Notes under the pieces: model-generated
The model's input: only the letters and a program-made list of their open reading frames with translations
What the model was told of the DNA's origin: nothing
The model's database searches: none
DNA from: Shewanella aquimarina
GTDB lineage: Bacteria > Pseudomonadota > Gammaproteobacteria > Enterobacterales > Shewanellaceae
Length of the DNA stretch: 64,000 bases
Assembly (NCBI RefSeq): GCF_023349185.1
Contig: NZ_JAKIKY010000002.1
Span: forward strand, 1 to 64,000
Direction: 5' to 3'
Position numbers and translations under genes: made by a program
Shown: piece by piece, positions 46,869-56,435 of the stretch
How positions within the stretch are numbered: position 1 is the stretch's first letter
How the letters are laid out: the number at the start of each line of letters is the position of its first letter

Positions 46869-47193
46869 ACAGGTGACTCCCCTACTTCAGATGCACGCAA
46901 GTATAAATGAAAACGATTCTCAATGCTAATAACTCCTGGTTATAGAATGTGCACTATGGCGCCTTTGCGGGGAATTAAAAATTGTGAGCTATCCCACTAA
47001 ACACGGGGCCTCTAGCCCATTTAGGGATAGGGCTTTGCCTCGTTGGGCTTAGATTTTGACCGACGCAGTAACGCTGGCAAGCGCGCCAGCTAGGCCGGAT
47101 TAATTTAAGAGGTGATGGTATTAACCTGGTCGAGCCTTGCATCCATGCCGGTAAGCCGGTGCAGAGCAAACATGGGACTTGCTCGCGGCTTCC
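46869..47193. other. Non-coding stretch between bfd and the hydroxyacid dehydrogenase
   Basis: About 325 bases between bfd and the 3' end of the dehydrogenase gene. The bfd-proximal 60 bases hold its promoter and Fur-like box. The rest has an imperfect inverted repeat near 46986-47030 (TATCCCACTAAA / TTTAGGGATA) and no credible gene. Confidence 0.5.
46908..46922 (-). promoter_or_regulatory. Fur-like box upstream of bfd
   Basis: TGAAAAC-G-ATTCTCA fits the 7-1-7 Fur palindrome TGATAAT-N-ATTATCA with imperfect arms. It lies about 40 bases upstream of the bfd start, where Fur would block transcription in iron-replete cells. Confidence 0.6.
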
Positions 47194-48120
47194 TTAGTAC
47201 CCGCGCTCGAAGTTAACCCTGTGGCTCAGGGGCTCTCCCTTGATGAACTTGTGGTAGTTATTGGCGAAGATCTCCACGACCTGCTCGGGAAAGCTCGGGG
47301 CGGCGATATGGGGGGTGATGATGACATTTTCCAGCGACCAGATGGGATGCTCCTGGGGCAGAGGCTCCTGATTGAAGACATCCAGGATGGCGTTTTGCTG
47401 AGGGTGGCTCAGCAGCTGGGCATAGAGGGCATCGAGATCCAGCACGTCGCCGCGGCCCAGATTAAAGAGGATTGCCTCAGGCTTCATCAAGGCGAGCATC
47501 TCCTGATTGAGTGCGCCCTGGGTCTGTGGTGTGCTGGGCAGGATCGCGGCGATGGCGTCTGCATTACCTATGTGCTGAGCCAGATTCGCCAGAGTATCGA
47601 CCTTGTCGAAGCCTATGGTGGGCTTGGCGCCGCGGTTGATGCCGGTGACCCGCATGCCAAAATGTTTAGCGGTCTGGGCGAGGTGCTTGGCGATGTTGCC
47701 CGTGCCTAATAGCAGCAGCTCCTGCCCTTGCAGGGTACGAAAGTTAGTCGGGCGCCAGATCTTCTCCGCCTGTTGGGACTGATACTGCTTATGTTGGCGC
47801 TGGTGGGCCAGTAGGTAGCCAAACAGGTACTCACTCATCAGGGGGCCGAAAATTCCCCTCACATTGGTGAGCTGATAGTCGCGGCGTAGCCTGGGTTTGA
47901 CCAGGAGATCGACGCCGGCATAGGTAGATTGCATCCACTTGATCTGTTTGGCATGGCCCACCAAGGGGGCGGCCAATGGCGGTTCGGCGAGCCAGATATC
48001 GGCATCGAGAATACTCTGGGGATCGTCGCCTAGCAGTGTCAGGTGCGGCAGGTGACAGGAGCCGAGCAGGCTGCGGTATCTATCGTTATCGCTGGTCAGC
48101 AGCAGTAGCTTGTGTTCCAT
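47194..48120 (-). CDS. D-isomer-specific 2-hydroxyacid dehydrogenase (GhrA-like)
   Basis: A 308-residue NAD(P)-dependent dehydrogenase. The Rossmann motif LLLGTGNIAKHLAQTAKHFGMRVTGINR carries Arg after the second strand, suggesting NADPH preference as in glyoxylate/hydroxypyruvate reductase A. The catalytic Arg (NLGRGDVLD), Glu (VFNQEPLPQEHPIW) and His (ITPHIAAPSFP) are present. The N-terminal part (LLLLTSDNDRYRSLLGS) is typical of the short GhrA-like branch. Substrate probably glyoxylate or hydroxypyruvate, by inference. Monocistronic. Confidence 0.9.
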   Translation of the reverse strand: MEHKLLLLTSDNDRYRSLLGSCHLPHLTLLGDDPQSILDADIWLAEPPLAAPLVGHAKQIKWMQSTYAGVDLLVKPRLRRDYQLTNVRGIFGPLMSEYLFGYLLAHQRQHKQYQSQQAEKIWRPTNFRTLQGQELLLLGTGNIAKHLAQTAKHFGMRVTGINRGAKPTIGFDKVDTLANLAQHIGNADAIAAILPSTPQTQGALNQEMLALMKPEAILFNLGRGDVLDLDALYAQLLSHPQQNAILDVFNQEPLPQEHPIWSLENVIITPHIAAPSFPEQVVEIFANNYHKFIKGEPLSHRVNFERGY

Positions 48121-48351
48121 AGCGAGTCCTTTTGGCTGTTATTATTTTTGTATGAGACCCAGAAAATGGCTGGTTTATTTTGGTGGCGAATTTATTTCAT
48201 TCGCACCTTGTCATTATAGATGCTCCCGCCTGGCTTAGTACTTAAGTGGGGGGCTAGTGCTACAGTTACAAAAAATGGCAGAGGTGTCCACCGCTAGGGT
48301 GAACTTTGCCTATTTGTTGGGCAGTTTAGGGTGAGTAGGCACTTGCTGACC

Positions 48352-49059
48352 CTAGCGGGTCAGCAGCAGTTGATGGACGCAGTCGGCGCTGACATCGGGG
48401 AAATTACTGAAGATACCATCGACGCCCATCTGCGACAGATAGTGGATATCGTCGCGATTATCCACGGTATAGACAAACACCTTGGCGCCGCGGGCGTGGG
48501 CATCCTCCACTAACTCCTGGGTGACGAAGTTGACGCTAAGATGCAGTGAGAAGGCTTCTAATCGCGTGACTATGGCCGCCAGGTCTTCCGGTACCCCTTC
48601 GATTAATGGCGCCAGCACTATCTCGGGATAGGCCTGTCTCAGGGCAAACAGGAAGCCGTGATGGAAAGAGGAGATCAGCAGCTGATCGGTGCGGTAGTTG
48701 AGTTTATTGAGGATCTCAGGGTAGAGCGCCATGAAGGGACCGAGGGAGTTAAGTCCCTTGAGCTCTATGTTAATCAGGGCGTCGAAGGGCTGCAGATACT
48801 CGAGGATCTCCCAGAGTTTGGGGATGGGCTCGCCATCCACGCTAACGCTCGCCAGATACTCTTGAGTCACCGCCTCGATAAGGCCAGTACCCGAGCTCTT
48901 GCCATCGAGACGCCTGTCGTGAAACACATAGAGTTCGCCCTCGACGCTGTGCACATCGATTTCGACGGCATTACAGCCCAGGGCGACCGATTTTTTGATG
49001 GCGGCCAGGGTATTTTCGGCGCCGTAGCCGCTGGCGCCCCGGTGAGCATAGACACGCAT
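48352..49059 (-). CDS. Glycerophosphodiester phosphodiesterase, cytoplasmic type
   Basis: A 235-residue GDPD TIM-barrel enzyme hydrolysing glycerophosphodiesters to glycerol 3-phosphate. Catalytic and metal motifs: AHRGASGYGAENTLAAIKKS (HR, E), VEIDVHSVEGELYVFHDRRLDG (E-D, H) and NIELKG (E). No signal peptide, so UgpQ-like and cytoplasmic rather than GlpQ-like. The ATG overlaps the mscM stop as TAATG, so translation is coupled to the channel gene upstream. Confidence 0.93.
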   Translation of the reverse strand: MRVYAHRGASGYGAENTLAAIKKSVALGCNAVEIDVHSVEGELYVFHDRRLDGKSSGTGLIEAVTQEYLASVSVDGEPIPKLWEILEYLQPFDALINIELKGLNSLGPFMALYPEILNKLNYRTDQLLISSFHHGFLFALRQAYPEIVLAPLIEGVPEDLAAIVTRLEAFSLHLSVNFVTQELVEDAHARGAKVFVYTVDNRDDIHYLSQMGVDGIFSNFPDVSADCVHQLLLTR

Positions 49060-52000
49060 TAGCTTCTAATTAATCCCTGAGTCTCTTTACTTTGACCACT
49101 AATATGCACCTCTAGCTGCGGATAGGCGAGCTCTAGATGATTTTCTCTGAGTTTCTTGCTGACCTGCTTGTGTAGCTTATGCCTTAGTGGCCAGCGGGTG
49201 TTCATATCCTTGGCATAGGCGCGGATCTCATAATCCTGGGTATGCTGACCAAATCCGGCAAACCAGACCTCTGGCTCGGGTGTGGTCAGGGCATCGTCAC
49301 ACTCCTTGACGGCCTGGTACAGGGCCGCCTCCACCCGCGCAGGGTCTGAGTCTCTGGCGACCGAGACGTAGACGATCACTCGGGTGATGGGATCCGACAG
49401 TGACCAGTTGATCAGCTGCTCGGTAATAAAGGCCTTGTTGGGCACTATGATCTCTTTCCTGTCCCAGTCGACGATAGTGGTGGCGCGGATCTGAATCTTA
49501 CTCACAGTGCCAGTCAGATCGCGAATGGTGACGGTATCGCCGATACGCACAGGTTTCTCGAACAAGATGATCAGGCCCGAGATGAAGTTGGCGAAGATCT
49601 CCTGCAGGCCGAAACCCAGGCCCACAGAGAGCGCCGCGACCAGCCATTGCAGCTTAGACCACTCCATCCCCAGGGTCGAGAAACCACTGAGCATGCCGAA
49701 GAAGACTACCAGGTAGCGACTCACCGTGGTGATGGCGAAGCCTGTGCCCTGGGACAGATCCAGTCGCTGCAGGATCATCAGCTCCAGCAGGCCCGGCAGA
49801 TTGGTGGCGATCATCAGCGAGAAACCGACGATGATCAGCCCAAGCAACAAGGACTTGAGGGTGATTGGCAACTGCTGGGCGATGCCATCGACCGTGCTCG
49901 AGCTGGTCCATAGGGTGATGCCATCCAGGAAGGAGAAGATGGCGCTATGGGTCTGGGTCCAGAGGCCGATCAGGCTGATCAGGAAGGCCAGAGTCAGCAG
50001 TGAGCGTACCAGCCCCAGAGATTGACTGGAGATGGTCTCTAGATCCACCACGGGTTCTTCATAGGTGTCCGGTGGTTCGTTGCTGTTGGGGTCGTCCTCT
50101 TTCTCCCTTTGGGCTAGTATTTCGGCGCGCTTGGCCTTGGCACGGTTGAAGGCGATGCGGCGGCGTTCGATCAACATCCAGCGCTTAATCAACTGATACA
50201 GCAGCATAAAGCTTAGGGATAAGATCAATGACAGCTGTAGCTGCAGCAGCATCTGATAGGCGGTGAAGTAGTAGCCCCTGAAGGCCAGCACGGCGCAGGC
50301 CGGTGGCAGTAGGATGAGTATCGACCAGAGCAGCTTCTGTAGCAGGCGTTTGTTTTTATCGTCCTGATGATAATGATGCTCCTGCTTCGACAGGCTCAGC
50401 ATGTCGCGGTAGAACCAGAACAGCATGAGGGCCAGCAGGATGAAGGCGCCGCGACCCAGGCTGTTGCGTACCAGCGAGGTCTCTAACACCTCGGTAAAGC
50501 CGATAACGCCCACGATAGGCATGGCCAGAATGGTCAGGGCGCGCAGGCGTTGCTGGCCGGCACGTATGATGGGCTTGTCGCCCTTGAAATGACCAATCAG
50601 CAGCCCCTTGTCTAGCGCGAGCAGATAGGTGAGTCGATAGAGCTGATACAGCATACCTATGGCCAGTATGCCCATGCCGACCGAGGAGACCAGGTTGTGG
50701 TTGCTGAGGTAGAAGATCAGGCCGCCGCAGATCAATGGCAGTGGCTTGATACAGCTATAGAGGAGCGAGCCAACCAGGGTATTGAAACTATAGATAAACT
50801 TATCTTGGGTGACGTTGCCCACATAGGTGACGTTCTTCGCCAGTAGCTGGGTAAACTTGGGCGTGACCAGATCCTGCATTACCAGACAGAGCACCATCAA
50901 GATCACCCACCATGACCAGAGGGTGCTCTGCTCTCTAAGGGCGTCGTGTACCTGATGCCAGGGAGCTTGGGTGAGCAGCCATTGGGTACTCTGGTAAAGG
51001 TCGCTTATCCAGTAGCCGTCTATGCTATTGGCGTTGGCCACCCAAAACAGGTGTTCGTTGAGTGTGGTCTTGAGGGTTTGATATTGCTGGCTTAACTGTT
51101 CATACAAGACCCTAAGTTCGGCGAGCTCACCAATATAGAGGTCATAGTTTTCCAGTAGCTGACGCTGCAGCTCTTTTTGGGCACTCAGGAGCTTGCTTTG
51201 CAATGGGCTGAGCTGCTCTGCGGCGCCGAGCATCGGGTGCAGGGTCTGATCTTGCTCTATCTGGTAGCGTGCCAGGCGGGCATTGGCGATCTCATTACTG
51301 ATCTTGTCCTGACTCGGTGGTTTGGGCAGCGAATAGAGGATACGCAGGAAACGCTCGCCGAAGGCCGAGTTGAGCTTTACCAGGGCGATCTGCTGCTGAA
51401 TGTTAGTGATCTGCTTGGCCTGGAATTGGTATTGGGTTTCGGCCTGCTCCTGCAGCGTCATCACATTGGTCACTTCATGGGTGAGCTGTTTCAGCTGCTC
51501 GCCATAGGCCTGATTCTGGTCGTTCAGCTTGATGGCGATGGCATCGTCTGTGATGGAGGTTTCGATCTGGCTGGCGGCGATGGTGGCCGCCGTCGCCTTG
51601 TGACGCTGCTCGGCGATAACGCCGTTGAGCCTTTCGATCAGGGCTTCCTGCTGAACTAGCTGACTACGCACCAGCGCTAGCTGTTGCTGGGTCAGGGCTA
51701 TCTGTTTCTGGCTGCTGGCCAGCTCAGATTCTAGGGTCGAGAGGCTCTGAACATAGACTCGGCGCTGCATCTCGCTCAGAGGCTGATTGTCGTTGCCGGT
51801 CGCCTGTTTGTGCTTGACCAGGGTCAGGTTGGCTTGGCTTATCAGGCTGGGCAGCTGCTGCTGACGCTTGATCAATTCGTTGACCTGGGTGGCCAGGTTG
51901 GCCTCTGTCTCCTTGAGTTCAGCCAATCTCAGGTAGGAGAGTGATGCTTGCTGGCTCAGGTCTTGATTGGGGTTGTATTCCAGTGGCGTGGCGGCTTCTT

Positions 52001-52241
52001 TAAGCTGCTGTGTCAGCGCCTGCTTCTGGCTCTGATACTGGTGAATGATGGCGTCGAAGTTGGACTGCAGGGCCTGCTGTTCGGTGAGCTGTTCTTCGAG
52101 CAGACTGAGTTGCTCGGCGGTGCTCTTGCTGGCGACCTGGGGTTCTTGTCCTATTCCCAGGCGTTTATTGAGATTCAGGGGCGAATTAGCGGCACCCGAG
52201 AATGAGATTAGACAGAGAATAATCAGTAATATACGAGACAT
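49059..52241 (-). CDS. mscM: Large MscS-family mechanosensitive channel (MscM/MscK type)
   Basis: A 1060-residue channel. A signal peptide (MSRILLIILCLISFSGAANS) precedes a periplasmic coiled-coil region of about 450 residues rich in Gln, Glu and Leu, then about eleven membrane helices and a C-terminal MscS core: GLGFGLQEIFANFISGLIILFEKPVRIGDTVTI, GTVSKIQIRATTIVDWDRKEIIVPNKAFI and the beta/alpha-beta domain ending in YPQLEVHI. The arrangement matches E. coli MscM (YjeP, 1107 aa) and its location downstream of psd. It opens under hypo-osmotic shock. Confidence 0.9.
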   Translation of the reverse strand: MSRILLIILCLISFSGAANSPLNLNKRLGIGQEPQVASKSTAEQLSLLEEQLTEQQALQSNFDAIIHQYQSQKQALTQQLKEAATPLEYNPNQDLSQQASLSYLRLAELKETEANLATQVNELIKRQQQLPSLISQANLTLVKHKQATGNDNQPLSEMQRRVYVQSLSTLESELASSQKQIALTQQQLALVRSQLVQQEALIERLNGVIAEQRHKATAATIAASQIETSITDDAIAIKLNDQNQAYGEQLKQLTHEVTNVMTLQEQAETQYQFQAKQITNIQQQIALVKLNSAFGERFLRILYSLPKPPSQDKISNEIANARLARYQIEQDQTLHPMLGAAEQLSPLQSKLLSAQKELQRQLLENYDLYIGELAELRVLYEQLSQQYQTLKTTLNEHLFWVANANSIDGYWISDLYQSTQWLLTQAPWHQVHDALREQSTLWSWWVILMVLCLVMQDLVTPKFTQLLAKNVTYVGNVTQDKFIYSFNTLVGSLLYSCIKPLPLICGGLIFYLSNHNLVSSVGMGILAIGMLYQLYRLTYLLALDKGLLIGHFKGDKPIIRAGQQRLRALTILAMPIVGVIGFTEVLETSLVRNSLGRGAFILLALMLFWFYRDMLSLSKQEHHYHQDDKNKRLLQKLLWSILILLPPACAVLAFRGYYFTAYQMLLQLQLSLILSLSFMLLYQLIKRWMLIERRRIAFNRAKAKRAEILAQREKEDDPNSNEPPDTYEEPVVDLETISSQSLGLVRSLLTLAFLISLIGLWTQTHSAIFSFLDGITLWTSSSTVDGIAQQLPITLKSLLLGLIIVGFSLMIATNLPGLLELMILQRLDLSQGTGFAITTVSRYLVVFFGMLSGFSTLGMEWSKLQWLVAALSVGLGFGLQEIFANFISGLIILFEKPVRIGDTVTIRDLTGTVSKIQIRATTIVDWDRKEIIVPNKAFITEQLINWSLSDPITRVIVYVSVARDSDPARVEAALYQAVKECDDALTTPEPEVWFAGFGQHTQDYEIRAYAKDMNTRWPLRHKLHKQVSKKLRENHLELAYPQLEVHISGQSKETQGLIRS

Positions 52242-52365
52242 AAGCCGCTTTGTTTACACCAGCATCAATGGACGCTTATATATTACCAAGTTAGTTCAAA
52301 AATGATATCTATGAATCGGTTAATTTGACCCGTGTGGCGTTTCCTTTGCCAGCGACGAAAATGCC

Positions 52366-53256
52366 TTAGGATTTGGCCTTTTGGGCGCGGTTGGCCTTAT
52401 GGCTCTTCTGGGTCTCATAGACGGCGGTGAAGACTACCAAGGCGCCGCCAATCAGCGTCTTCATGGCGAGTCCCTCGCCCAGGATCAACATGGCTAACAG
52501 GGCACCATAGAGGGGTTGCAGGCAGGAGACCAGGCTGACCGTCTTAGCGCTTAGCTGGCGCAGCGCCGAGGTAAACAGGGCGTGGGGGGCGGCGGTAAAG
52601 ACTATGCCTAAGAGGATCACCAACCACCAGACGTTGGCTTGGATGGCGCTTGGGTCGACCTCGAGCCAAGGCAGCAGGAAGAGGGCGCTGACCCCAGTCT
52701 GATAATACATGGCCTGGGCACCGCTGTAGCTGGCGAAGTAGCGCTTGTGTAGTAGGTTTCTGGCGGTGAACAGGGCCGCCGACAGTATGCCTATGATGAT
52801 CCCTAGGGTGACATCGTTGCCTAGGTTGGCCTCTGGGATCAGCAGGCTGACACCGAGCAGGACACAGATGCCGCTTATGATATCGGCTAGCTCCAGGCGC
52901 TTGCCGGTAAAGAAGGGCTCCACTAACACTGTCATGACCGGGTAGGTGAAGAAGGCGATCATGCCTATGGCCACCGAGGAGAGTTGCATGGCGGCAAAGT
53001 AGGTGACCCAGTGCAGGCTGACTATGATGCCGAGGCCCAGGGCTATGCAGTAGTCTTTACCGCGATTGAGCCTGAGGTGCTTGCCGCTGACCTTAACTAA
53101 TAGAGCGAGGGCGAGGGCGGCGATGCAGCAGCGAAGTGCTGTGATATCCAGGGCACTGAGGGGAATCAGCTTGGAGAAAAGGGCCGTACCACCAAACAGG
53201 AGGACGGCCAGATGCAGTTCGATTAAGCCAGAGCGTTCGCTGCTACTTGTGTTCAA
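52366..53256 (-). CDS. DMT-superfamily EamA-type transporter
   Basis: A 296-residue inner-membrane protein with ten predicted helices in two EamA repeats: LHLAVLLFGGTALFSKLIPLSALDITALRCCIAALALALL and LGIIIGILSAALFTARNLLHKRYFASYSGAQAMYYQTG, with LVSCLQPLYGALLAMLILGEGL near the end as the family's second-repeat hallmark. Probably exports a metabolite or amino acid; substrate unknown. It lies 9 bp after psd and 124 bp before mscM, interrupting the psd-mscM order known from E. coli. Confidence 0.9.
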   Translation of the reverse strand: MNTSSSERSGLIELHLAVLLFGGTALFSKLIPLSALDITALRCCIAALALALLVKVSGKHLRLNRGKDYCIALGLGIIVSLHWVTYFAAMQLSSVAIGMIAFFTYPVMTVLVEPFFTGKRLELADIISGICVLLGVSLLIPEANLGNDVTLGIIIGILSAALFTARNLLHKRYFASYSGAQAMYYQTGVSALFLLPWLEVDPSAIQANVWWLVILLGIVFTAAPHALFTSALRQLSAKTVSLVSCLQPLYGALLAMLILGEGLAMKTLIGGALVVFTAVYETQKSHKANRAQKAKS

Positions 53257-53264
53257 GATTTCCT

Positions 53265-54125
53265 CTAATCGATTTTGGCAAAAGCCTGACCCATGCGGGT
53301 AACGGCCTTAGGCTCGACGCCATCGGCAAAGTGTTCCAGTGCGTCTTTGGCAAATAGCATCACTACAGTGCTGCCAAGCTTGAAGCGTCCCATCTCCTCG
53401 CCCTTGTCCAGGGTGATCGCCTCTGGGCCCTCGGTCGGATAATCCCAGGTGAAGACTTTCTTGCCCGTCGGCGGGGTAACGGTACCTGCCCAGACAGTTT
53501 CTATGCTGGCTACGATAGTGGCGCCAACCAAGACCATGGCCATGGGACCGATTTCGGTTTCGAAGATGGCCACGACTCGCTCGTTACGGGCAAACAGGCC
53601 TGGCACATTCTCGGCCGTTAGCGGATTAACCGAAAACAGCTCGCCCGGCACATAGGTCATCTTAGACAGGGTGCCTTTTATGGGCATGTGAATTCTATGG
53701 TAATCCTTAGGTGCCAGATAGATGGTGGCAAAGTCACCGCTTTCGAAGCGTTTGGCATCATCGGCCTGATCGCCTAAAAGGGCAAGTGACGAATATTCAT
53801 GTCCCTTGGCTTGAAAGATGCGCCCCTCTTTGATCGGCCCGCATTGGCTGACGGCGCCATCGACCGGATGAACGATATAGTCGTCATCTTCACACAGGGG
53901 ACGAATGCCGGGCTTCAAAGCGCGGGTAAAGAACTGGTTGAAGCTGGCATAGGCTTCTGGTGCACTCTGTGCGGCCTCGCTCATGTCTATCTTATATTGC
54001 TTGATAAACCATTTAATTACGCTTGTCGTTACCGCGCCGAGTTCGGCGGCAGCCAGCTTACCCACGAGTCGCGATAGCAGGTGTTTCGGCATTATGTATT
54101 GCAAGGCAATCTTCAATTTGTCCAC
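53265..54125 (-). CDS. psd: Phosphatidylserine decarboxylase proenzyme
   Basis: Makes phosphatidylethanolamine at the inner membrane. The 286-residue proenzyme should self-cleave in LGST (Gly251-Ser252), giving the pyruvoyl group on the small alpha chain. Other motifs: [50 protein letters not shown] and [17 protein letters not shown] with the catalytic residues. Second gene of rsgA-psd, 43 bp after rsgA. Confidence 0.97.
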   Translation of the reverse strand: MDKLKIALQYIMPKHLLSRLVGKLAAAELGAVTTSVIKWFIKQYKIDMSEAAQSAPEAYASFNQFFTRALKPGIRPLCEDDDYIVHPVDGAVSQCGPIKEGRIFQAKGHEYSSLALLGDQADDAKRFESGDFATIYLAPKDYHRIHMPIKGTLSKMTYVPGELFSVNPLTAENVPGLFARNERVVAIFETEIGPMAMVLVGATIVASIETVWAGTVTPPTGKKVFTWDYPTEGPEAITLDKGEEMGRFKLGSTVVMLFAKDALEHFADGVEPKAVTRMGQAFAKID

Positions 54126-54168
54126 TGTCTGTTTTCCTTCAAATCCAGTTTGGCTGTCTTTAATTTAG

Positions 54169-55224
54169 TTAGTCGTTATCGTTTTTGAAATGACGGGCGT
54201 GTCGCTGCTCATCCAAGCTGTCGATAATTCTATGGTAGTTCTGATACCTGTCTTCGGCGATCTTACCTTCCTCGAATGCCTGGGTGATGGCGCAGCCAGG
54301 ATCATTCTTGTGTTTACAGTCTCTAAACTTGCAGGTGCCCAGGTAATCCCTGAATTCGACGAAGCACCAGCCGACGCGCTCGGCGGGTAGGTGCCACAGG
54401 GCGAATTCGCGCACGCCGGGAGAGTCTACCAGGTCACCGCCGCTAGGGAAGTGCAGCAACTTGGCTGTGGTGGTGGTGTGTTGGCCGAGGCCAGAGTTCT
54501 CCGACACGTCGCCTGTGATCAGTTCGGCTTCAGGTAGCAGGGCGTTGATCAGGGATGACTTGCCCACGCCAGATTGGCCGACAAACACGCTCACCTTGTC
54601 TTTTAATAGGGTCTTGATCTCCTCGACCCCTTCGCCAGACTTACTGCTGACGCGATATACCTGGTAGCCGATGGCTTGATAGCGTTGCAGCGCGGCTTCG
54701 ACGGCTGGCGCCTCTTCGTCGCTAAGCAGGTCTATCTTGTTGAGTATGATGACCGGGGCTATGCCTGTGTCTTCGGCGGCCACCAGATAACGGTCGATGA
54801 TCTGGGTGGTGAAGCTAGGCACCACGGAAGAGACGATAAGTATCTGATCGATGTTGGCGGCGATGATCTTTATGCCGTCGTAGAGATCCGGCCGTGACAG
54901 TGAGGAGTGTCTCGGGTGAACGGCCTCGACAACACCGGCGATGGTGGCTGTGGTTTCACTGGCTTGGCGCATGATCACCTTGTCACCGGTGACTAGGCTT
55001 TGAATATTTCGGCGAATGTTACAGCGAACCAGTTCACCGCTTTCCGTTTCGACATCAGCGTGTTGGCCGAAACGAGAGATGACGGTGCCCAGCTGTTCTG
55101 GCCCCAGTGAGCTATCCTGTAACTCAATGGTTGTTTCTTTTGCGTCTTTGCGCTGCAGCCGTTTCTCATGATTGGCGCGCATGCGGCGGCGTTGGCCTTG
55201 GCTTAGGGGTTTCTTTTTACTCAC
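54169..55224 (-). CDS. rsgA: Small ribosomal subunit biogenesis GTPase RsgA
   Basis: A 351-residue circularly permuted GTPase acting in late 30S maturation. The order G4 (ILNKIDLL), G5 (VSSKSGEG), G1 ([14 protein letters not shown]), G3 ([10 protein letters not shown]) confirms permutation. An N-terminal OB-fold follows a basic tail ([25 protein letters not shown]). The C-terminal zinc site is C-X4-C-X-H-X5-C in [17 protein letters not shown]. Divergent from orn, with psd downstream, as in E. coli. Confidence 0.98.
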   Translation of the reverse strand: MSKKKPLSQGQRRRMRANHEKRLQRKDAKETTIELQDSSLGPEQLGTVISRFGQHADVETESGELVRCNIRRNIQSLVTGDKVIMRQASETTATIAGVVEAVHPRHSSLSRPDLYDGIKIIAANIDQILIVSSVVPSFTTQIIDRYLVAAEDTGIAPVIILNKIDLLSDEEAPAVEAALQRYQAIGYQVYRVSSKSGEGVEEIKTLLKDKVSVFVGQSGVGKSSLINALLPEAELITGDVSENSGLGQHTTTTAKLLHFPSGGDLVDSPGVREFALWHLPAERVGWCFVEFRDYLGTCKFRDCKHKNDPGCAITQAFEEGKIAEDRYQNYHRIIDSLDEQRHARHFKNDND

Positions 55225-55339
55225 AGTGTCGTCATCGTCAAAATAAGGTTATTTTGTGTCTTCTAAAAAAGCAGTATGATACACGGTCTTAAATAAAAAA
55301 GCCTGAATTTAGGCAAACACGCATTGATAAGGCAGATAT

Positions 55340-55885
55340 ATGGCTGCAGATGAAACAAATCTGATCTGGGTTGATCTGGAGATGACGGGACTAGAGCCCG
55401 AGGTCGACAGAATCATTGAGATAGCAACGATTGTGACCGACAAGGAGTTGAACATCTTGGCCGAAGGGCCGGTGATTGCCATCCATCAGAGTGAGGATGT
55501 ACTTGCGGCGATGGATGACTGGAATCAGAAGCATCACGGCGAGTCAGGCCTGATCGACAGAGTCAGGGCGAGTGACTTCAGCGAGCAAGATGCCATCACT
55601 CAGACGATTGCCTTCTTATCCGAGCATGTACCAGCCGGTGTGTCGCCAATGTGCGGTAACAGCATAGGTCAGGACAGACGTTTCATGAATCGTTACATGC
55701 CAGCCCTGGAAGACTATTTTCACTATCGCAACATAGATGTCAGTTCTGTCAAAGAGTTAGTGCGTCGCTGGAAGCCTGAGGTAATGAACGGTTTTAAGAA
55801 GCAGGGCACTCATCAGGCACTGGTTGATATCCAGGAGTCGATTGCCGAACTGCAATATTATCGTGAGAAAGTATTTAAAATTTAA
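55340..55885 (+). CDS. orn: Oligoribonuclease
   Basis: A 3'-5' exonuclease of 181 residues that degrades two-to-five-nucleotide RNAs, including pGpG from c-di-GMP turnover. DEDDh motifs: [20 protein letters not shown] (D, E), [16 protein letters not shown] (D) and [13 protein letters not shown] (H, D). AAGGCAG precedes the ATG. It is divergent from rsgA and lies upstream of the tRNA-Gly genes, a conserved arrangement. Confidence 0.98.
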   Translation: MAADETNLIWVDLEMTGLEPEVDRIIEIATIVTDKELNILAEGPVIAIHQSEDVLAAMDDWNQKHHGESGLIDRVRASDFSEQDAITQTIAFLSEHVPAGVSPMCGNSIGQDRRFMNRYMPALEDYFHYRNIDVSSVKELVRRWKPEVMNGFKKQGTHQALVDIQESIAELQYYREKVFKI

Positions 55886-55915
55886 CCAAACGGTAGAAAA
55901 TTTTAAATTAGGGGG

Positions 55916-55943
55916 TTGCAGAGGGGCGAAATTCTCCTATAAT
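55916..55943 (+). promoter_or_regulatory. Promoter of the tRNA-Gly array
   Basis: TTGCAG (55916-55921), 16-bp spacer, perfect TATAAT (55938-55943), followed by a GC-rich discriminator (GCGGCC) typical of stringently controlled stable-RNA promoters. It sits 46 bases before the first tRNA. Confidence 0.8.
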
Positions 55944-55989
55944 GCGGCCTCAACTTTTTACTGGCGCAAACGCCGGTGATGATTGAAAT

Positions 55990-56065
55990 GCGACATTAGC
56001 TCAGTTGGTAGAGCGATACCTTGCCAAGGTATAGGTCATCGGTTCGAACCCGATATGTCGCTCCA
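55990..56065 (+). tRNA. tRNA-Gly(GCC), copy 1
   Basis: A 76-nt cloverleaf with acceptor stem GCGACAT/ATGTCGC, D-arm GCTC-GAGC, anticodon arm ATACC-TTGCCAA-GGTAT (anticodon GCC), T-arm ATCGG-TTCGAAC-CCGAT and encoded TCCA end. First of four identical copies. Confidence 0.98.
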
Positions 56066-56110
56066 AATTACAAAAGTTTGGCTACACCAATATCCAGACT
56101 CACAGATTTT

Positions 56111-56186
56111 GCGACATTAGCTCAGTTGGTAGAGCGATACCTTGCCAAGGTATAGGTCATCGGTTCGAACCCGATATGTCGCTCCA
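56111..56186 (+). tRNA. tRNA-Gly(GCC), copy 2
   Basis: Identical over all 76 nt to copy 1, 45 bases downstream, with encoded CCA. Confidence 0.98.
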
Positions 56187-56193
56187 AAATTTG

Positions 56194-56256
56194 AGTTACG
56201 TTAACTCAGTTGATGAAAGGTGAAAGACGATACCTTTTGTCGATGATGACAGTTAG
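56194..56256 (+). pseudogene. Possible decayed tRNA-Gly remnant between copies 2 and 3
   Basis: The spacer contains TTAACTCAGTTGATG (56203-56217), about 12 bases of unrelated sequence, then GACGATACCTTTTGTCGATGATG, which parallels TTAGCTCAGTTGGTA, GAGCGATACCTTGCC and the following part of the neighbouring tRNA. It cannot fold into a tRNA. Similarity was judged by eye and may be partly chance. Confidence 0.35.
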
Positions 56257-56275
56257 GGTAGCACGAAAAATTTAT

Positions 56276-56351
56276 GCGACATTAGCTCAGTTGGTAGAGC
56301 GATACCTTGCCAAGGTATAGGTCATCGGTTCGAACCCGATATGTCGCTCCA
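56276..56351 (+). tRNA. tRNA-Gly(GCC), copy 3
   Basis: Identical over 76 nt to copy 1, after an 89-base spacer that contains tRNA-like debris. Confidence 0.98.
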
Positions 56352-56359
56352 AAATTTAT

Positions 56360-56435
56360 GCGACATTAGCTCAGTTGGTAGAGCGATACCTTGCCAAGGT
56401 ATAGGTCATCGGTTCGAACCCGATATGTCGCTCCA
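56360..56435 (+). tRNA. tRNA-Gly(GCC), copy 4
   Basis: Identical over 76 nt to copy 1, only 8 bases after copy 3. Last intact copy. Confidence 0.98.

Noticed and set aside
46975-47169. 64-codon minus-strand frame between bfd and the dehydrogenase
   Set aside because: No ribosome site, composition typical of non-coding DNA, no recognisable motif.
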